This document shows positions 1 to 8,614 of a stretch of DNA of 64,000 nucleotides, piece by piece. Under the pieces are notes generated by a model. That model saw only the letters and a list, made by a program, of their open reading frames with translations. It had not been told where the DNA came from and did not search any database. The stretch lies in the NCBI RefSeq assembly GCF_022230925.1, contig NZ_JAKKFH010000004.1, positions 124,001 to 188,000 of the forward strand. Reading direction: 5' to 3'. Position 1 is the first letter of the stretch. Every line of letters starts with the position of its first letter. The position numbers were made by a program, and so were the translations under genes. The DNA is from Micromonospora alfalfae (GTDB lineage Bacteria > Actinomycetota > Actinomycetes > Mycobacteriales > Micromonosporaceae).

Positions 1-318
1 AAGCTCGCGGCCGACGGGGTGAGCGAGGTGCTGGACACCTGGCTCCCGGCGGGCCGGCGGCAGGTTCCGGGTACCTGGCACGGGGTCGTGCAGCTCTGCG
101 CTACCGATGCGGCCCAGGAGTGGTATCTGCGGTTGCGCGGCGAGGGGGTGGCGCTGCTCGACACCGCGACCATCTTCGACCACGACGATCACCACGCCCG
201 CGCCCAGGTCAGCGGCACCGCGAGCGACCTGCTGCTGGCGCTCTGGGGTCGGGTGAGCTTCGAGACGCTGGACGTCGCCGGTGACCGCACCCTGTTGGAC
301 GGTCTGCGCACCGGCTGA
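1..318 (+). CDS. C-terminal part of a mycothiol-dependent maleylpyruvate isomerase-type protein
   Basis: The gene is cut by the left edge, and the open frame runs into the window with no convincing start (a GTG at 19 is internal). About 105 residues remain. They look like the C-terminal domain of the DinB-like maleylpyruvate isomerase family, with a GTWHG segment, an acidic/His loop (DHDDHHARAQ), and the typical ending in which a LLLALWGR helix is followed by DVAGDR and LLDGLR. Members use or resemble users of mycothiol as thiol cofactor. The metal- and thiol-binding N-terminal half is outside the window, so catalytic competence cannot be judged. A strong hairpin follows the stop. Confidence 0.7.
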   Translation, partial: KLAADGVSEVLDTWLPAGRRQVPGTWHGVVQLCATDAAQEWYLRLRGEGVALLDTATIFDHDDHHARAQVSGTASDLLLALWGRVSFETLDVAGDRTLLDGLRTG

Positions 319-333
319 CCGACCGACAACGAA

Positions 334-367
334 CGAGGGCGTCACCCCGGCGGGGGTGGCGCCCTCG
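334..367 (+). terminator. GC-rich hairpin terminator after the first gene
   Basis: Arms 334-349 and 352-367 form a 16-bp stem (CGAGGGCG at the base) with one U-G wobble and almost no loop. It starts 16 nt past the stop codon. There is no T tract, as is common for GC-rich actinomycete terminators. Confidence 0.6.
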
Positions 368-439
368 TCGATGTTGGGGCATCCCCGTCTACCGGGCGAC
401 GCCGCCCCGGCGAGCGTTCATCACGGGAACGCAACGCTG

Positions 440-453
440 AGAGAGCGCTCTCT
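440..453. promoter_or_regulatory. LacI-type operator O1
   Basis: Perfect 14-bp palindrome AGAGAGCGCTCTCT. Its last base touches the -35 hexamer at 453-458. The GAGCGCTC core matches the central part of operators used by actinobacterial CebR/CelR-type LacI repressors. The likely ligand protein is the LacI regulator at 5163-6170. Confidence 0.75.
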
Positions 454-481
454 TGACAGTGCGTTGGTGACCCACCACAGT
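453..481 (+). promoter_or_regulatory. Promoter of the beta-glucoside operon
   Basis: A consensus TTGACA -35 at 453-458 is followed by a 17-nt spacer and a weak CACAGT -10 at 476-481. Operator O1 abuts the -35 and O2 starts 6 nt after the -10, so bound repressor would cover both ends of the polymerase site. Confidence 0.6.
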
Positions 482-486
482 GTCGT

Positions 487-498
487 GAGAGCGCTCTC
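487..498. promoter_or_regulatory. LacI-type operator O2
   Basis: Perfect 12-bp palindrome GAGAGCGCTCTC with the same core as O1. Centre-to-centre distance from O1 is about 46 bp. It lies just downstream of the -10, near the expected transcription start. Confidence 0.72.
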
Positions 499-546
499 TT
501 AGCCATCTGCCATCACCCCGCCCGCCTTGAGAGAGGTCGATAACCA

Positions 547-1851
547 ATGGCTGTCATCCCGCGCCGCCGCCTCGCCGCAGTGGCCCTCGTCGCCGCCACC
601 GCCCTGCTCGTCACCGCTGGCTGCGGCGGCGGTGACGAGCCGGGCGACGGACCGGTCACCCTGACCGTCGACGTCTTCGGCCAGTTCGGCTACGAGCAGC
701 TCTACCAGGAGTACATGACCGCGAACCCCGGCGTGAAGGTCGTCGAGCGCGGTACCGGCACCAACCTCGACGAGTACTCGCCGAAGCTCACCCAGTGGCT
801 CGCCGCCGGCCGGGGCGCCGGCGACGTGGTGGCCATCGAGGAGGGCCTGCTTGTCGAGTACAAGGCCAATCCCGGCAACTTCGTCAACCTGCTGGACCAC
901 GGCGCCGCCGACCTCAAGGGCAACTTCCTCGAGTGGAAGTGGAACGCCGGTCTGACCGCCGACGGCAAGCAGCTCATCGGCCTCGGCACCGACGTCGGCG
1001 GCATCGCCATGTGCTACCGCAAGGACCTCTTCCAGAAGGCCGGCCTGCCCACCGAGCGGGAGGCGGTCTCGAAGCTCTGGCCCACCTGGCCGGACTACAT
1101 CGCCACCGGCGAGAAGTTCGTCGCCGCGAAGACCGGCGCGTCCTTCCTCGACGGGGCGACGAACACCTTCAACACCATCCTGTTGCAGACCGCCGGCAAC
1201 ACCTCCGGCTACAGCTACTACGACACCAGCGAGAAACTGGTCGTGGACAGCAACCCGGCCGTGCGGCAGGCGTGGGACACCACAATGGACATCGTCGACT
1301 CGGGCCTCTCCGGCAAGTACGGCTCCTGGTCGGAGGAGTGGGTCTCCGCCTTCAAGCAGTCGAAGTTCGCCACCATCGCCTGCCCCGCCTGGATGACCGG
1401 CGTCATCGAGGCCAACGCCGGCACTGGCGCCCAGGACAAGTGGGACATCGCCCGGGTGCCCGGCAACGGCGGCAACTGGGGTGGGTCGCACCTCGCCGTG
1501 CCCAAGCAGAGCAAGCACCAGGCCGAGGCGATCAAGCTGGCCAAGTTCCTGACCAGCGCCAAGGGGCAGATCGGGGCGTTCAAGGCCAAGGGTCCGCTGC
1601 CCTCCTCGCCGCAGGCGCTCGACGACCCGGCGATCACCGGCGCGACCAACGCGTACTTCTCGGGGGCACCGGTCGGCGCCATCTTCGGCACCGGCGCGAA
1701 GAGCCTGAAGCCGGTCTACATGGGCCCGAAGAACCAGGCCGTCCGGACCGAGGTGGAGAACGCCGTACGGACCGTGGAGCTGGGTCAGCGCAGCCCCACG
1801 CAGGGCTGGACCGACGCGGTGACCAACGCGAAGAAGGCCGCCGCCAAGTAG
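547..1851 (+). CDS. ABC sugar transporter substrate-binding lipoprotein
   Basis: This 434-aa extracellular solute-binding protein (family 1) belongs to a carbohydrate ABC importer. It has an N-terminal signal peptide with an Arg-rich n-region and a lipobox ending TAGC, giving lipidated Cys26 and a membrane-anchored mature protein. Residues about 40-430 show the usual SBP_bac_1 pattern (DVFGQFGY strand, aromatic-rich clefts such as GYSYYDTS). It is first in a five-gene operon with two permeases, a GH1 glucosidase and a LacI regulator. That suggests uptake of cellobiose or another short beta-glucoside, as in the cebEFG-bglC-cebR arrangement; the exact sugar is inference. No ATPase is encoded nearby, so a shared MsiK-type ATPase elsewhere is expected. 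Confidence 0.88.
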   Translation: MAVIPRRRLAAVALVAATALLVTAGCGGGDEPGDGPVTLTVDVFGQFGYEQLYQEYMTANPGVKVVERGTGTNLDEYSPKLTQWLAAGRGAGDVVAIEEGLLVEYKANPGNFVNLLDHGAADLKGNFLEWKWNAGLTADGKQLIGLGTDVGGIAMCYRKDLFQKAGLPTEREAVSKLWPTWPDYIATGEKFVAAKTGASFLDGATNTFNTILLQTAGNTSGYSYYDTSEKLVVDSNPAVRQAWDTTMDIVDSGLSGKYGSWSEEWVSAFKQSKFATIACPAWMTGVIEANAGTGAQDKWDIARVPGNGGNWGGSHLAVPKQSKHQAEAIKLAKFLTSAKGQIGAFKAKGPLPSSPQALDDPAITGATNAYFSGAPVGAIFGTGAKSLKPVYMGPKNQAVRTEVENAVRTVELGQRSPTQGWTDAVTNAKKAAAK

Positions 1852-1924
1852 CCCAACCAGCGTGCGTGCGGGCGGGCTCCGACGACCGGAGTTCCGCCCG
1901 CAGTGCGGAAAGGAGTTCCCGGGC

Positions 1925-2905
1925 ATGACCGTCCAGCTCGACGCCCGCCCGCCGGTGGCACCGGCGCCCCAGCGTTCGCCAGGCCGGCTCAGCCGGCTCG
2001 ACACCCGGTACTCGCCGTACCTCTACGTCGCCCCGTTCTTCCTGATCTTCGGCATCTTCGGGGCGTACCCGCTGGCGTACACCTTCTGGGTCTCGCTGCA
2101 CGACTGGGACCTGCTCGGAGCCGACCACCCCTTCGTCGGGGCGGAGAACTACACCCGGCTGCTGGCCGACGCGGACTTCTGGCACGCGCTGGTGAACACG
2201 CTGGGCATCTTCGTGATCTCCACGGTGCCGCAGTTGCTCGCCGCGCTCTGGCTGGCCAACCTCCTCAACCGGGGCCTGCGCGCCCGCACCGGCTGGCGGA
2301 TGGCGGTGCTCGTCCCCAACGTGACCTCCACGGCCGCGGTGGCGATCGTCTTCGGGGTGCTCTTCGGCCGCGAGTTCGGGATGATCAACTGGATGCTCGA
2401 CCTGGTCGGGGTGGACGCCATCGGCTGGAAGTCCAACCGGTTCGCCTCCTGGGTGGCCATCTCCGCGATGGTCGACTGGCGGTGGACCGGCTACAACGCG
2501 CTGATCCTGCTGGCCGCGATGCAGGCCATCCCCCGCGACCTGTACGAGGCCGCGGCGATCGACGGCGCCGGCCGGGCCCGGCAGTTCTGGTCGGTCACCG
2601 TGCCGCTGCTCAAGCCGACGATCATCTTCTGCACCATCATCGCCACCATCGGCGGCCTGCAACTCTTCACCGAGCCCCGGATGTTCAACTCCGGCACCAA
2701 CCCGATCCGCGGCGGACCGCTGCGCGAGTCGCAGACGCTGACCATGTACATGTTCGAGAACGCCTTCGCCCCGCACTACAACTTCGGGTACGGCTCGGCG
2801 GTGGCCTGGCTGCTCTTCGCGCTCATCGCGATCGTCGCGGCCGTCAACGTGCTGCTCCTGCGCCGCCTCGGCGGGGACCGACCGCAGAAGGGAGCGGCAC
2901 GATGA
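1925..2905 (+). CDS. Carbohydrate ABC transporter permease 1 (MalF/CebF type)
   Basis: A 326-aa inner-membrane permease. The ATG at 1925 is chosen because an AAAGGAG ribosome site lies just upstream; longer in-frame starts have none. Six transmembrane segments are visible, the first around residues 33-55. The EAA loop reads as EAAAIDGAGRARQFWSVTVP near residues 210-230, which docks the ATPase. The stop overlaps the next start as ATGA, so the two permeases are translationally coupled. It would pair with the permease at 2902 to form the channel for the sugar captured by the lipoprotein encoded upstream. Confidence 0.92.
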   Translation: MTVQLDARPPVAPAPQRSPGRLSRLDTRYSPYLYVAPFFLIFGIFGAYPLAYTFWVSLHDWDLLGADHPFVGAENYTRLLADADFWHALVNTLGIFVISTVPQLLAALWLANLLNRGLRARTGWRMAVLVPNVTSTAAVAIVFGVLFGREFGMINWMLDLVGVDAIGWKSNRFASWVAISAMVDWRWTGYNALILLAAMQAIPRDLYEAAAIDGAGRARQFWSVTVPLLKPTIIFCTIIATIGGLQLFTEPRMFNSGTNPIRGGPLRESQTLTMYMFENAFAPHYNFGYGSAVAWLLFALIAIVAAVNVLLLRRLGGDRPQKGAAR

Positions 2906-3735
2906 GCCGACTCTGGCGGGCCAGCCCGCTCACCTACCTCGCCCTGGTCGTCGCCGCCGGCCTGTCGGTCTTTCCGATCTGGTGGATGTTCGTCGTCGCC
3001 AGCCGCAGCAACGACGCGATGGGCCAACTGCCACCCCCGGTCACGCCCGGCGGCAACCTGGGCGCCAACATCGCCCGGCTGTTCGACAACCCCGACGCGT
3101 ACTTCCTGACCGGTCTGATCAACTCGGCGATCGTGGCCACCACTGTCACCGTGTCAGTGGTGTTCTTCTCCAGCCTGGCCGGGTTCGCCTTCGCCAAGCT
3201 CAGGTTCCGTGGCCGCAACGCGATGCTGCTGGTGATCATCGCGACCATGATGGTGCCGACCCAGCTCGGCGTGATCCCGCTCTACCTGCTCATGACCAAG
3301 CTGCAGTGGAACGACCGGCTGCCCGCAGTCATCGTCCCGGTGCTGGTCACCGGGTTCGGAGTGTTCATGATGCGGCAGTACGCCGGCCAGGCGGTCAGTG
3401 ACGAGCTGATCGAGGCCGCCCGGATGGACGGTTGTGGCACCGCCCGGATCTGGTGGCACGTCGTGCTGCCCGCGCTGCGCCCGGCCGCCGCCGTCCTCGG
3501 CCTGCTCACCTTCATGACCACCTGGAACGACTTCCTCTGGCCGTACGCTGTACTGAACGATCCGGCGAATCCGACGGTGCAGCTGTCCCTACGAGCGCTG
3601 TCGGACGGGTACTACCAGGACATGTCGCAGGTGTTCACCGGAACGGCCATCGCGACGCTGCCCCTGCTACTGGTCTTCGTGTTGTTCGGCCGGCAGATCA
3701 TCGGCGGAATCATGGAAGGTGCGGTCAAGGCGTGA
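2902..3735 (+). CDS. Carbohydrate ABC transporter permease 2 (MalG/CebG type)
   Basis: A 277-aa partner permease starting at the ATG that overlaps the previous stop by 4 nt. It has six hydrophobic helices, beginning with YLALVVAAGLSVFPIWWMFV. The EAA loop is EAARMDGCGTARIWWHVVLP, a standard ATPase contact. The protein ends GIMEGAVKA, typical of MalG-type proteins. Its TGA overlaps the GTG of the glucosidase gene, continuing the tight coupling. Function is inner-membrane translocation of the operon's sugar. Confidence 0.92.
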   Translation: MSRLWRASPLTYLALVVAAGLSVFPIWWMFVVASRSNDAMGQLPPPVTPGGNLGANIARLFDNPDAYFLTGLINSAIVATTVTVSVVFFSSLAGFAFAKLRFRGRNAMLLVIIATMMVPTQLGVIPLYLLMTKLQWNDRLPAVIVPVLVTGFGVFMMRQYAGQAVSDELIEAARMDGCGTARIWWHVVLPALRPAAAVLGLLTFMTTWNDFLWPYAVLNDPANPTVQLSLRALSDGYYQDMSQVFTGTAIATLPLLLVFVLFGRQIIGGIMEGAVKA

Positions 3736-5144
3736 ACGAGCGGAGCGAGCCAACCAACCGGTCCAGCAACGAGATCCGGTTTCCCGAACACTTCCTCTGG
3801 GGGGCGGCCACCGCCGCGTACCAGATCGAGGGTGCGGCCCGCGACGACGGTCGCGGACCGTCCATCTGGGACACCTTCAGCCGTACGCCCGGCAAGGTGT
3901 ACCAGGGCCACACCGGCGACGTCGCCTGCGACCACTACCACCGGTACGCCGACGACGTGGCGCTGATGGCCGAGCTGGGTCTGCGGGCGTACCGGTTCTC
4001 CGTCGCCTGGCCGCGGATCCAGCCCGACGGCACCGGCCCGGCCAACCCCCGTGGGCTGGACTTCTACGACCGGCTCACCGACACACTGCTCGATCGGGGA
4101 ATCGACCCGATCGTCACCCTCTACCACTGGGATCTGCCGCAGGCCCTCGGCGAGCGGGGTGGCTGGACCAACCGGGACACCGCCGAGCACTTCGCCACCT
4201 ACGCCACGGCGGTGTACGCCCGCCTCGGCGACCGGATCGACGTGTGGACCACGCTCAACGAGCCGTGGTGCTCGGCCTACCTGGGTTACGCCAACGGCCT
4301 GCACGCTCCGGGTGAGCGGGATCCGGCGGCGGCCTTCACCGCCGTACACCATCTGCTGTTGGGGCACGGTCTGGCGGCGCGGGCGTTGCGCGCGGCCGGC
4401 GCACGCAGCGTGGGCGTCACTGTCAACCCGGCCGACGTACGCCCGGCCGACCCGCAGAGCGCTGCCGACGCTGCCGCGGTACGCCTGGTCGACGGCCTGC
4501 ACAACCGGATCTTCCTCGACCCGCTGCTGGCCGGCGGCTACCCGGACGACGTCCGGGAGCACGTGGCACGGATCGTCGAGCCGACGTTCATCCGCGACGG
4601 CGACGAGAAGGTGATCGCCGCCCCGATCGACCTGCTCGGCATCAACTACTACGCCCCGAGTTACGTGGCCGGTCGGCCCGACGGCGCAGGCAACGGCGCG
4701 TATCCGGGCACCGAGGGCGCTGTGCACTTTTTGCCGCCGGCCGGGCCGCTCACCGACATGGGTTGGATGATCGAACCGGCCGGGCTCACCCGGCTGCTGG
4801 AGCGGATCGCCGCCGACTATCCCGGTGTGCCGCTGCTGATCACCGAGAACGGTGCGGCGTTCCCCGACAAGCCCGGCGCCGACTCGCCCGACGGCCCGAC
4901 GCAGGTGATCGACGCCGATCGCATCGCCTACCTCGACGGGCACCTCCGCGCGGCGCACGAGGCGATCTCCCGGGGCGTGGACCTGCGCGGTTATCTCGTA
5001 TGGTCATTCCTGGACAACTTCGAGTGGGCGGAGGGTTACCGCAAGCGGTTCGGGATCGTGCACGTCGACTACCTGACCCAGCGGCGCACACCGAAGGCCA
5101 GCGCCCGGTGGTACCAGGAGGTGATCTCCCGGAACGGGCTGTGA
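3732..5144 (+). CDS. GH1 beta-glucosidase
   Basis: A 470-aa glycoside hydrolase family 1 enzyme, expected to cleave imported beta-glucosides in the cytoplasm (no signal peptide). The family start FPEHFLWGAATAAYQIEGA is at residues 17-35. The acid/base glutamate is E177 in TLNEP and the nucleophile is E372 in ITENG. The C-terminal WSFLDNFEWAEGY substrate-binding loop is intact, and length is normal. The GTG start overlaps the upstream TGA. Its place directly after a sugar importer and before a LacI regulator makes it the catabolic step of the operon. Confidence 0.95.
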   Translation: MNERSEPTNRSSNEIRFPEHFLWGAATAAYQIEGAARDDGRGPSIWDTFSRTPGKVYQGHTGDVACDHYHRYADDVALMAELGLRAYRFSVAWPRIQPDGTGPANPRGLDFYDRLTDTLLDRGIDPIVTLYHWDLPQALGERGGWTNRDTAEHFATYATAVYARLGDRIDVWTTLNEPWCSAYLGYANGLHAPGERDPAAAFTAVHHLLLGHGLAARALRAAGARSVGVTVNPADVRPADPQSAADAAAVRLVDGLHNRIFLDPLLAGGYPDDVREHVARIVEPTFIRDGDEKVIAAPIDLLGINYYAPSYVAGRPDGAGNGAYPGTEGAVHFLPPAGPLTDMGWMIEPAGLTRLLERIAADYPGVPLLITENGAAFPDKPGADSPDGPTQVIDADRIAYLDGHLRAAHEAISRGVDLRGYLVWSFLDNFEWAEGYRKRFGIVHVDYLTQRRTPKASARWYQEVISRNGL

Positions 5145-5162
5145 CGAGCGGGGGAAAGCGCG

Positions 5163-6170
5163 ATGACGACGGCGCAGCGGCCGACGCTCGAAGCGGTGGC
5201 AGCGCGGGCCGGGGTGTCCCGCGCCACCGTTTCCCGTGTGGTCAACGGGTCCACCACCGTCGCCGAACCGATCCGCGAGGCGGTCACCCGGGCGGTCGCC
5301 GAGTTGGGGTACGTCCCCAACCTGGCGGCCCGCAGCCTTGTCACCCAGCGCACCGACTCGATCGCCCTGGTCATGCCGGAGGCGGCCACCCGGGTCTTCT
5401 CCGACGACCAGGTCTTTCCCGGCATCATCCGGGGCGTCAGCCAGGAGTTGGAGGCAGCCGACAAGCAACTGGTGCTGATGCTCGCCGGCTCACCGGCCGG
5501 GCACCACCGGGTCGAGCGGTACACCACCGGCCGGCACGTCGACGGCGTGCTCTTCGCGTCGCTGCACGGTGCCGACCCGCTGCCCGGCACGCTGGCCCGA
5601 CTCGGCATCCCGGTGGTGGTCAGCGGCCGGCCGCTCGGCGACGTGCCCGTCCCGTACGTCGACGTCGACCACGTGGCCGGGGTGACAGCGGCCGTCCGGC
5701 ACATGATCGACAGCGGTCGTCGACGGATCGCGACAATCGCCGGGCCACAGGACATGGTCGCCGGGATCGAACGGCTCAGCGGTTACCGCAGCACTGTCGC
5801 CGACGCGGGGCTGCCCGAGCTGATCGCCATCGGTGACTTCACCCGGGAATCCGGGTCGGCGGCGATGCGCCGCCTGCTCGCCGAGCATCCCGACCTCGAC
5901 GGCGTCTTCGCCGCCTCCGACCTGATGGCGCACGCCGCTCTGCGGACGCTGCGCGAGGCCGGTCGGCGGGTGCCCGACGACGTGGCGGTGGTCGGCTTCG
6001 ACGACATCGAGACCGCCGCCTACACCGAGCCGCCGCTGACCACCGTCCGGCAGCCGATCGTGGAACTCGGCCGCCGGATGACCCGCCAACTGCTCAGGCT
6101 GGCCGCCGGGGAGAGCATCGAGCAGGCGGTCATGCTCCCCACCGAGCTGATCCGTCGCGCCTCCGCCTGA
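5163..6170 (+). CDS. LacI-family repressor of the glucoside operon
   Basis: This 335-aa regulator has an N-terminal LacI helix-turn-helix (residues about 6-55, AGVSRATVSRVVNG as turn and recognition helix). A hinge helix (PNLAARSL) and a periplasmic-binding-protein-like effector domain follow, with typical segments GVLFASLHG and VGFDDIETAAYTEPPLTTVRQP. It is the last gene of the operon, 18 nt after the glucosidase. The palindromes at 440-453 and 487-498 are its likely operators, which would make it autoregulated with the sugar or a hydrolysis product as inducer. It resembles CebR/CelR-type regulators, but the operator arms differ from the published CebR site, so specificity is open. Confidence 0.9.
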   Translation: MTTAQRPTLEAVAARAGVSRATVSRVVNGSTTVAEPIREAVTRAVAELGYVPNLAARSLVTQRTDSIALVMPEAATRVFSDDQVFPGIIRGVSQELEAADKQLVLMLAGSPAGHHRVERYTTGRHVDGVLFASLHGADPLPGTLARLGIPVVVSGRPLGDVPVPYVDVDHVAGVTAAVRHMIDSGRRRIATIAGPQDMVAGIERLSGYRSTVADAGLPELIAIGDFTRESGSAAMRRLLAEHPDLDGVFAASDLMAHAALRTLREAGRRVPDDVAVVGFDDIETAAYTEPPLTTVRQPIVELGRRMTRQLLRLAAGESIEQAVMLPTELIRRASA

Positions 6171-6228
6171 CCGCGCCAGGCGGTTAATGCGTCGCTCGGG
6201 TCAGGCGATCCTGGTTAGCCTCGCCGAC

Positions 6229-6312
6229 ATGCCGGATCCTGTCGCACTGCTCAGCTGTCTCCACCAACTCGTCGAGGTCGAGGCCGTCGCGGCCGTACCG
6301 ATAGGGGCCTGA
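6229..6312 (+). CDS. Possible 27-codon upstream ORF
   Basis: The ATG at 6229 opens a 27-codon frame (starting MPDPVALLSCLHQLVEVEA) that stops at 6310-6312, one base before the acetyltransferase ATG at 6314. A TAGCCT -10-like box at 6215-6220 ends 8 nt before it, so it could be the leaderless first frame of the transcript, with the acetyltransferase reached by reinitiation. The downstream ATG has no clear ribosome site of its own. Coding status is unproven; it may be only the leader. Confidence 0.35.
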   Translation: MPDPVALLSCLHQLVEVEAVAAVPIGA

Positions 6313-6313
6313 C

Positions 6314-7210
6314 ATGCGGATACGTGAGGCGCGGCCGGACGACGCACCGGGCGTGGTGGCCCTGCGGGCGGCCGTCTACCCGTACCTGGTGCGCGGGGTC
6401 GAGTCGACCCGGAAGATGATCGCCGAGCCGGTACCGGGCAGGGACTGGGCCGCCTTCGTGGCCGAGGTCGATGCCCAGATCGTCGGATGGGTGACGGCGC
6501 AACGCAACGCTTCGACCTCTACGGCGGGTTTCGGTGACATCTCCCTGCTGCACGTGCACCCCGAGCACCGGCGGCGCGGCATCGGCACCGCGCTGCTGAC
6601 GACCGCCAGGGGTCACCTCGCCCCGCTGGGGGTCCACCGGCTCCGCGCCTTCGCCCAGCCGGAGGCGCTGCCGTTCGCCAGTCAGCACGGCTACGAGCCC
6701 AGTCGCGAGCTGCGCTTTTCGGCGCTCGACCTGAATCCGGCACCCGCGCTGCCCGACCCGGCGCCAGGCGTACGGCTGCGTCCGATCGCGGAAATCGACC
6801 CGCACCGGCTCTACACGGCGGACGTGGTCGCGGCGCTGGATGAGCCGGGCGACGTACCGGTCGACTCGATTGGCTACGAGAACTGGCTGTACGACGTCTG
6901 GGACAACCTCGGCCTGGACAAGGAGGCCAGCACCGCCGTCGAGGTCGACGGGGAGGTGGCCGCGTTCAGCCTGGTGAAGCGGGACGGGGACCGGATGTGG
7001 TCGGACTTCACCGGCAGCGTCCCTGCGTACCGGGGACGGGGGCTGGCCCGGCTGGCCAAGACGGCGGCGCTGCACCGGGCCGCCGCGAACGGCGTACGCG
7101 TCGCGTACACCTCGAACGACGAGGCGAACGCGCCGATGCTGGCGATCAACGCCCGACTGGGCTACCGCCCGGTGGCAGCCGAGTGGTCCTGCTTGGCGGA
7201 GCTGACCTGA
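6314..7210 (+). CDS. Tandem-GNAT N-acetyltransferase
   Basis: A 298-aa protein with two GNAT folds. The first (residues about 1-140) has the acetyl-CoA motif LHVHPEHRRRGIGTALLTTA. The second (about 155-298) has a shorter motif A, AYRGRGLARLAKTAALHRAA, followed by TSNDEANAPMLAINARLGY. Two-domain GNATs include mycothiol synthase, but this protein differs from the mshD product at 36276 and its substrate cannot be named. It follows a short upstream frame by 1 nt and is convergent with the TetR gene. Confidence 0.82.
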   Translation: MRIREARPDDAPGVVALRAAVYPYLVRGVESTRKMIAEPVPGRDWAAFVAEVDAQIVGWVTAQRNASTSTAGFGDISLLHVHPEHRRRGIGTALLTTARGHLAPLGVHRLRAFAQPEALPFASQHGYEPSRELRFSALDLNPAPALPDPAPGVRLRPIAEIDPHRLYTADVVAALDEPGDVPVDSIGYENWLYDVWDNLGLDKEASTAVEVDGEVAAFSLVKRDGDRMWSDFTGSVPAYRGRGLARLAKTAALHRAAANGVRVAYTSNDEANAPMLAINARLGYRPVAAEWSCLAELT

Positions 7211-7231
7211 CCAGACCAGCGGGCCGGAGCC

Positions 7232-7816
7232 TCAGCCGCTGTCGCGGTCGAGGTAGGGGCTGAGGAGTTCGCGGGCGAGGCTGGTCGCCTTGGCCAGCGC
7301 GAGCCCTCCCTCGATCATCCGGCTCAGCGCGTAGACGATCGACTGCACCAGTTCGGCCACCCGGACCGGGTCGGATGAGCCGTGGTCGGTGAGCGCGGCG
7401 CGCAGCGGGGCTTCCAGGCGGTCGTGCATGAGTCGGCTGGAGCTGGCGAGTGCCTCGCTGCTGCCGGCTGACGCGAGCGCGCGGGCCAGGGCGTGGTCGC
7501 CTCGGGCAACCAGTTGCAGGTTGCTGTCCACGTACGCCTGAATCTTCTGCCCGGGCGTGCCGGCAGCGTCCATGCGCTTCTCGACGTAGGCCGACCAGCG
7601 GGGGAACGTCTCGGTGACGAGGGCGTCGAACATGTCGGCACGAGACTTGAAGTACGAATAGACGCTGGAGCGGGCCAGGCCGGCGTGCTGGGCGACCTCG
7701 GCCAGGCCGGGGATCTGCTCGGGGTGTTCCGACAGCAGGGTGCGGGCCGCGTCGAGCAGCGCCGCGCGTTGGGAAGCCCGGTGCTCGGCGACGGTCGCGG
7801 CCTGGATCTTCGGCAC
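7232..7816 (-). CDS. TetR-family regulator
   Basis: A 194-aa regulator, GTG start behind GGGGAGG. The N-terminal helix-turn-helix at residues about 15-60 has the TetR pattern LAEVAQHAGLARSSVYSYFKSRADMFDALV. The remainder is an all-helical ligand/dimer domain. It is the last gene of a minus-strand operon with an FtsX-type permease and an ABC ATPase, 66 nt after the ATPase. The promoter of that operon carries a 12-bp palindrome between -35 and -10, a likely binding site, so it probably represses its own efflux operon in response to an exported compound. Confidence 0.87.
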   Translation of the reverse strand: MPKIQAATVAEHRASQRAALLDAARTLLSEHPEQIPGLAEVAQHAGLARSSVYSYFKSRADMFDALVTETFPRWSAYVEKRMDAAGTPGQKIQAYVDSNLQLVARGDHALARALASAGSSEALASSSRLMHDRLEAPLRAALTDHGSSDPVRVAELVQSIVYALSRMIEGGLALAKATSLARELLSPYLDRDSG

Positions 7817-7882
7817 GCCACCTCCCCTTGTTCCGGACGGACATGACCTGCCTGGTCCTGCGCCCGCACCCTGCCGTCGTGG

Positions 7883-8614
7883 TCAGCTGCTGGCCGCCAG
7901 CTTGCCGTCGACCATCTCGTAAACGGTGTCACAGTACTGCAGCACATCGTGGTCGTGAGTGACCATGACCACCGCGACCGACCGCTGCCGGGCCTCGTGG
8001 GCCAGCAGTCGCACGATCTCGTGGCTGCGTGCCCGGTCCAGCGCCGCCGTCGGTTCGTCGACCAACAGCACGCTGGGCTCGGTGACCAGTGCCCGGGCGA
8101 TCCCGACGCGCTGGCGTTCGCCACCCGACAACTGGTGGGGGCGCCGGTCGGCCTTGTCCGCCATGCCGACGTCCGCGAGCAGCTCCAGCGGGTCACGGCC
8201 GGACCGCTGCGACCGCGGCCCCAGCCGCAGGGGCAGCCGCAACTGGTCGGCGGCGGTCAACGCGGGCAGCAGGTTGCCCGACTGGAACACGAACCCCACG
8301 TGCTGGCGGCGCAGCTCAGTGCGTGTGCGGCGGCTCGGCACTGTCATGTCCTGACCGGCCACGGTGACGGTGCCGTGGCCGGGCCGGGCCAGGCCACCGG
8401 CGACGGCGAGCAGGCTGGACTTGCCCGCACCGGACGGACCAACGACCGCGGCGAGTTCACCGGGTCGCACCGTCAGATCGACGTTGTCGAGCGCCTGCAC
8501 GGTCTCGGCGGCGTTGCCGTGCCGCAGGGACACCGCACGCATCACCAACCCGAGCTGCTCGGGTGCGTCGTCGGTGGGTGTGGTCGAAGCGGTCGGAGCG
8601 GAACGGCTGCTCAT
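7883..8614 (-). CDS. ABC transporter ATPase (LolD/MacB type)
   Basis: This 243-aa nucleotide-binding subunit has Walker A GPSGAGKSS at about residues 59-67, a Q-loop (GFVFQSGNLLP), signature LSGGERQRV, Walker B VLLVDEP and a switch histidine in VTHDHDV. The ATG at 8614 overlaps the permease stop as ATGA. LolD-type ATPases work with FtsX/MacB-like permeases in mechanotransmission or extrusion rather than bulk import, which matches its partner here. The substrate is unknown. Confidence 0.92.
   Translation of the reverse strand: MSSRSAPTASTTPTDDAPEQLGLVMRAVSLRHGNAAETVQALDNVDLTVRPGELAAVVGPSGAGKSSLLAVAGGLARPGHGTVTVAGQDMTVPSRRTRTELRRQHVGFVFQSGNLLPALTAADQLRLPLRLGPRSQRSGRDPLELLADVGMADKADRRPHQLSGGERQRVGIARALVTEPSVLLVDEPTAALDRARSHEIVRLLAHEARQRSVAVVMVTHDHDVLQYCDTVYEMVDGKLAASS

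Noticed and set aside
499..2004. A 501-codon open frame antisense to the sugar-binding protein gene
   Set aside because: It exists only because G/C-rich third positions suppress stops on the other strand. It has Arg/Gly/Ala-rich low-complexity composition, no motif, and conflicts with a clear lipoprotein.
6314..7210. Second mycothiol synthase
   Set aside because: It has two GNAT domains but lacks the MshD-specific segments seen at 36276-37202.
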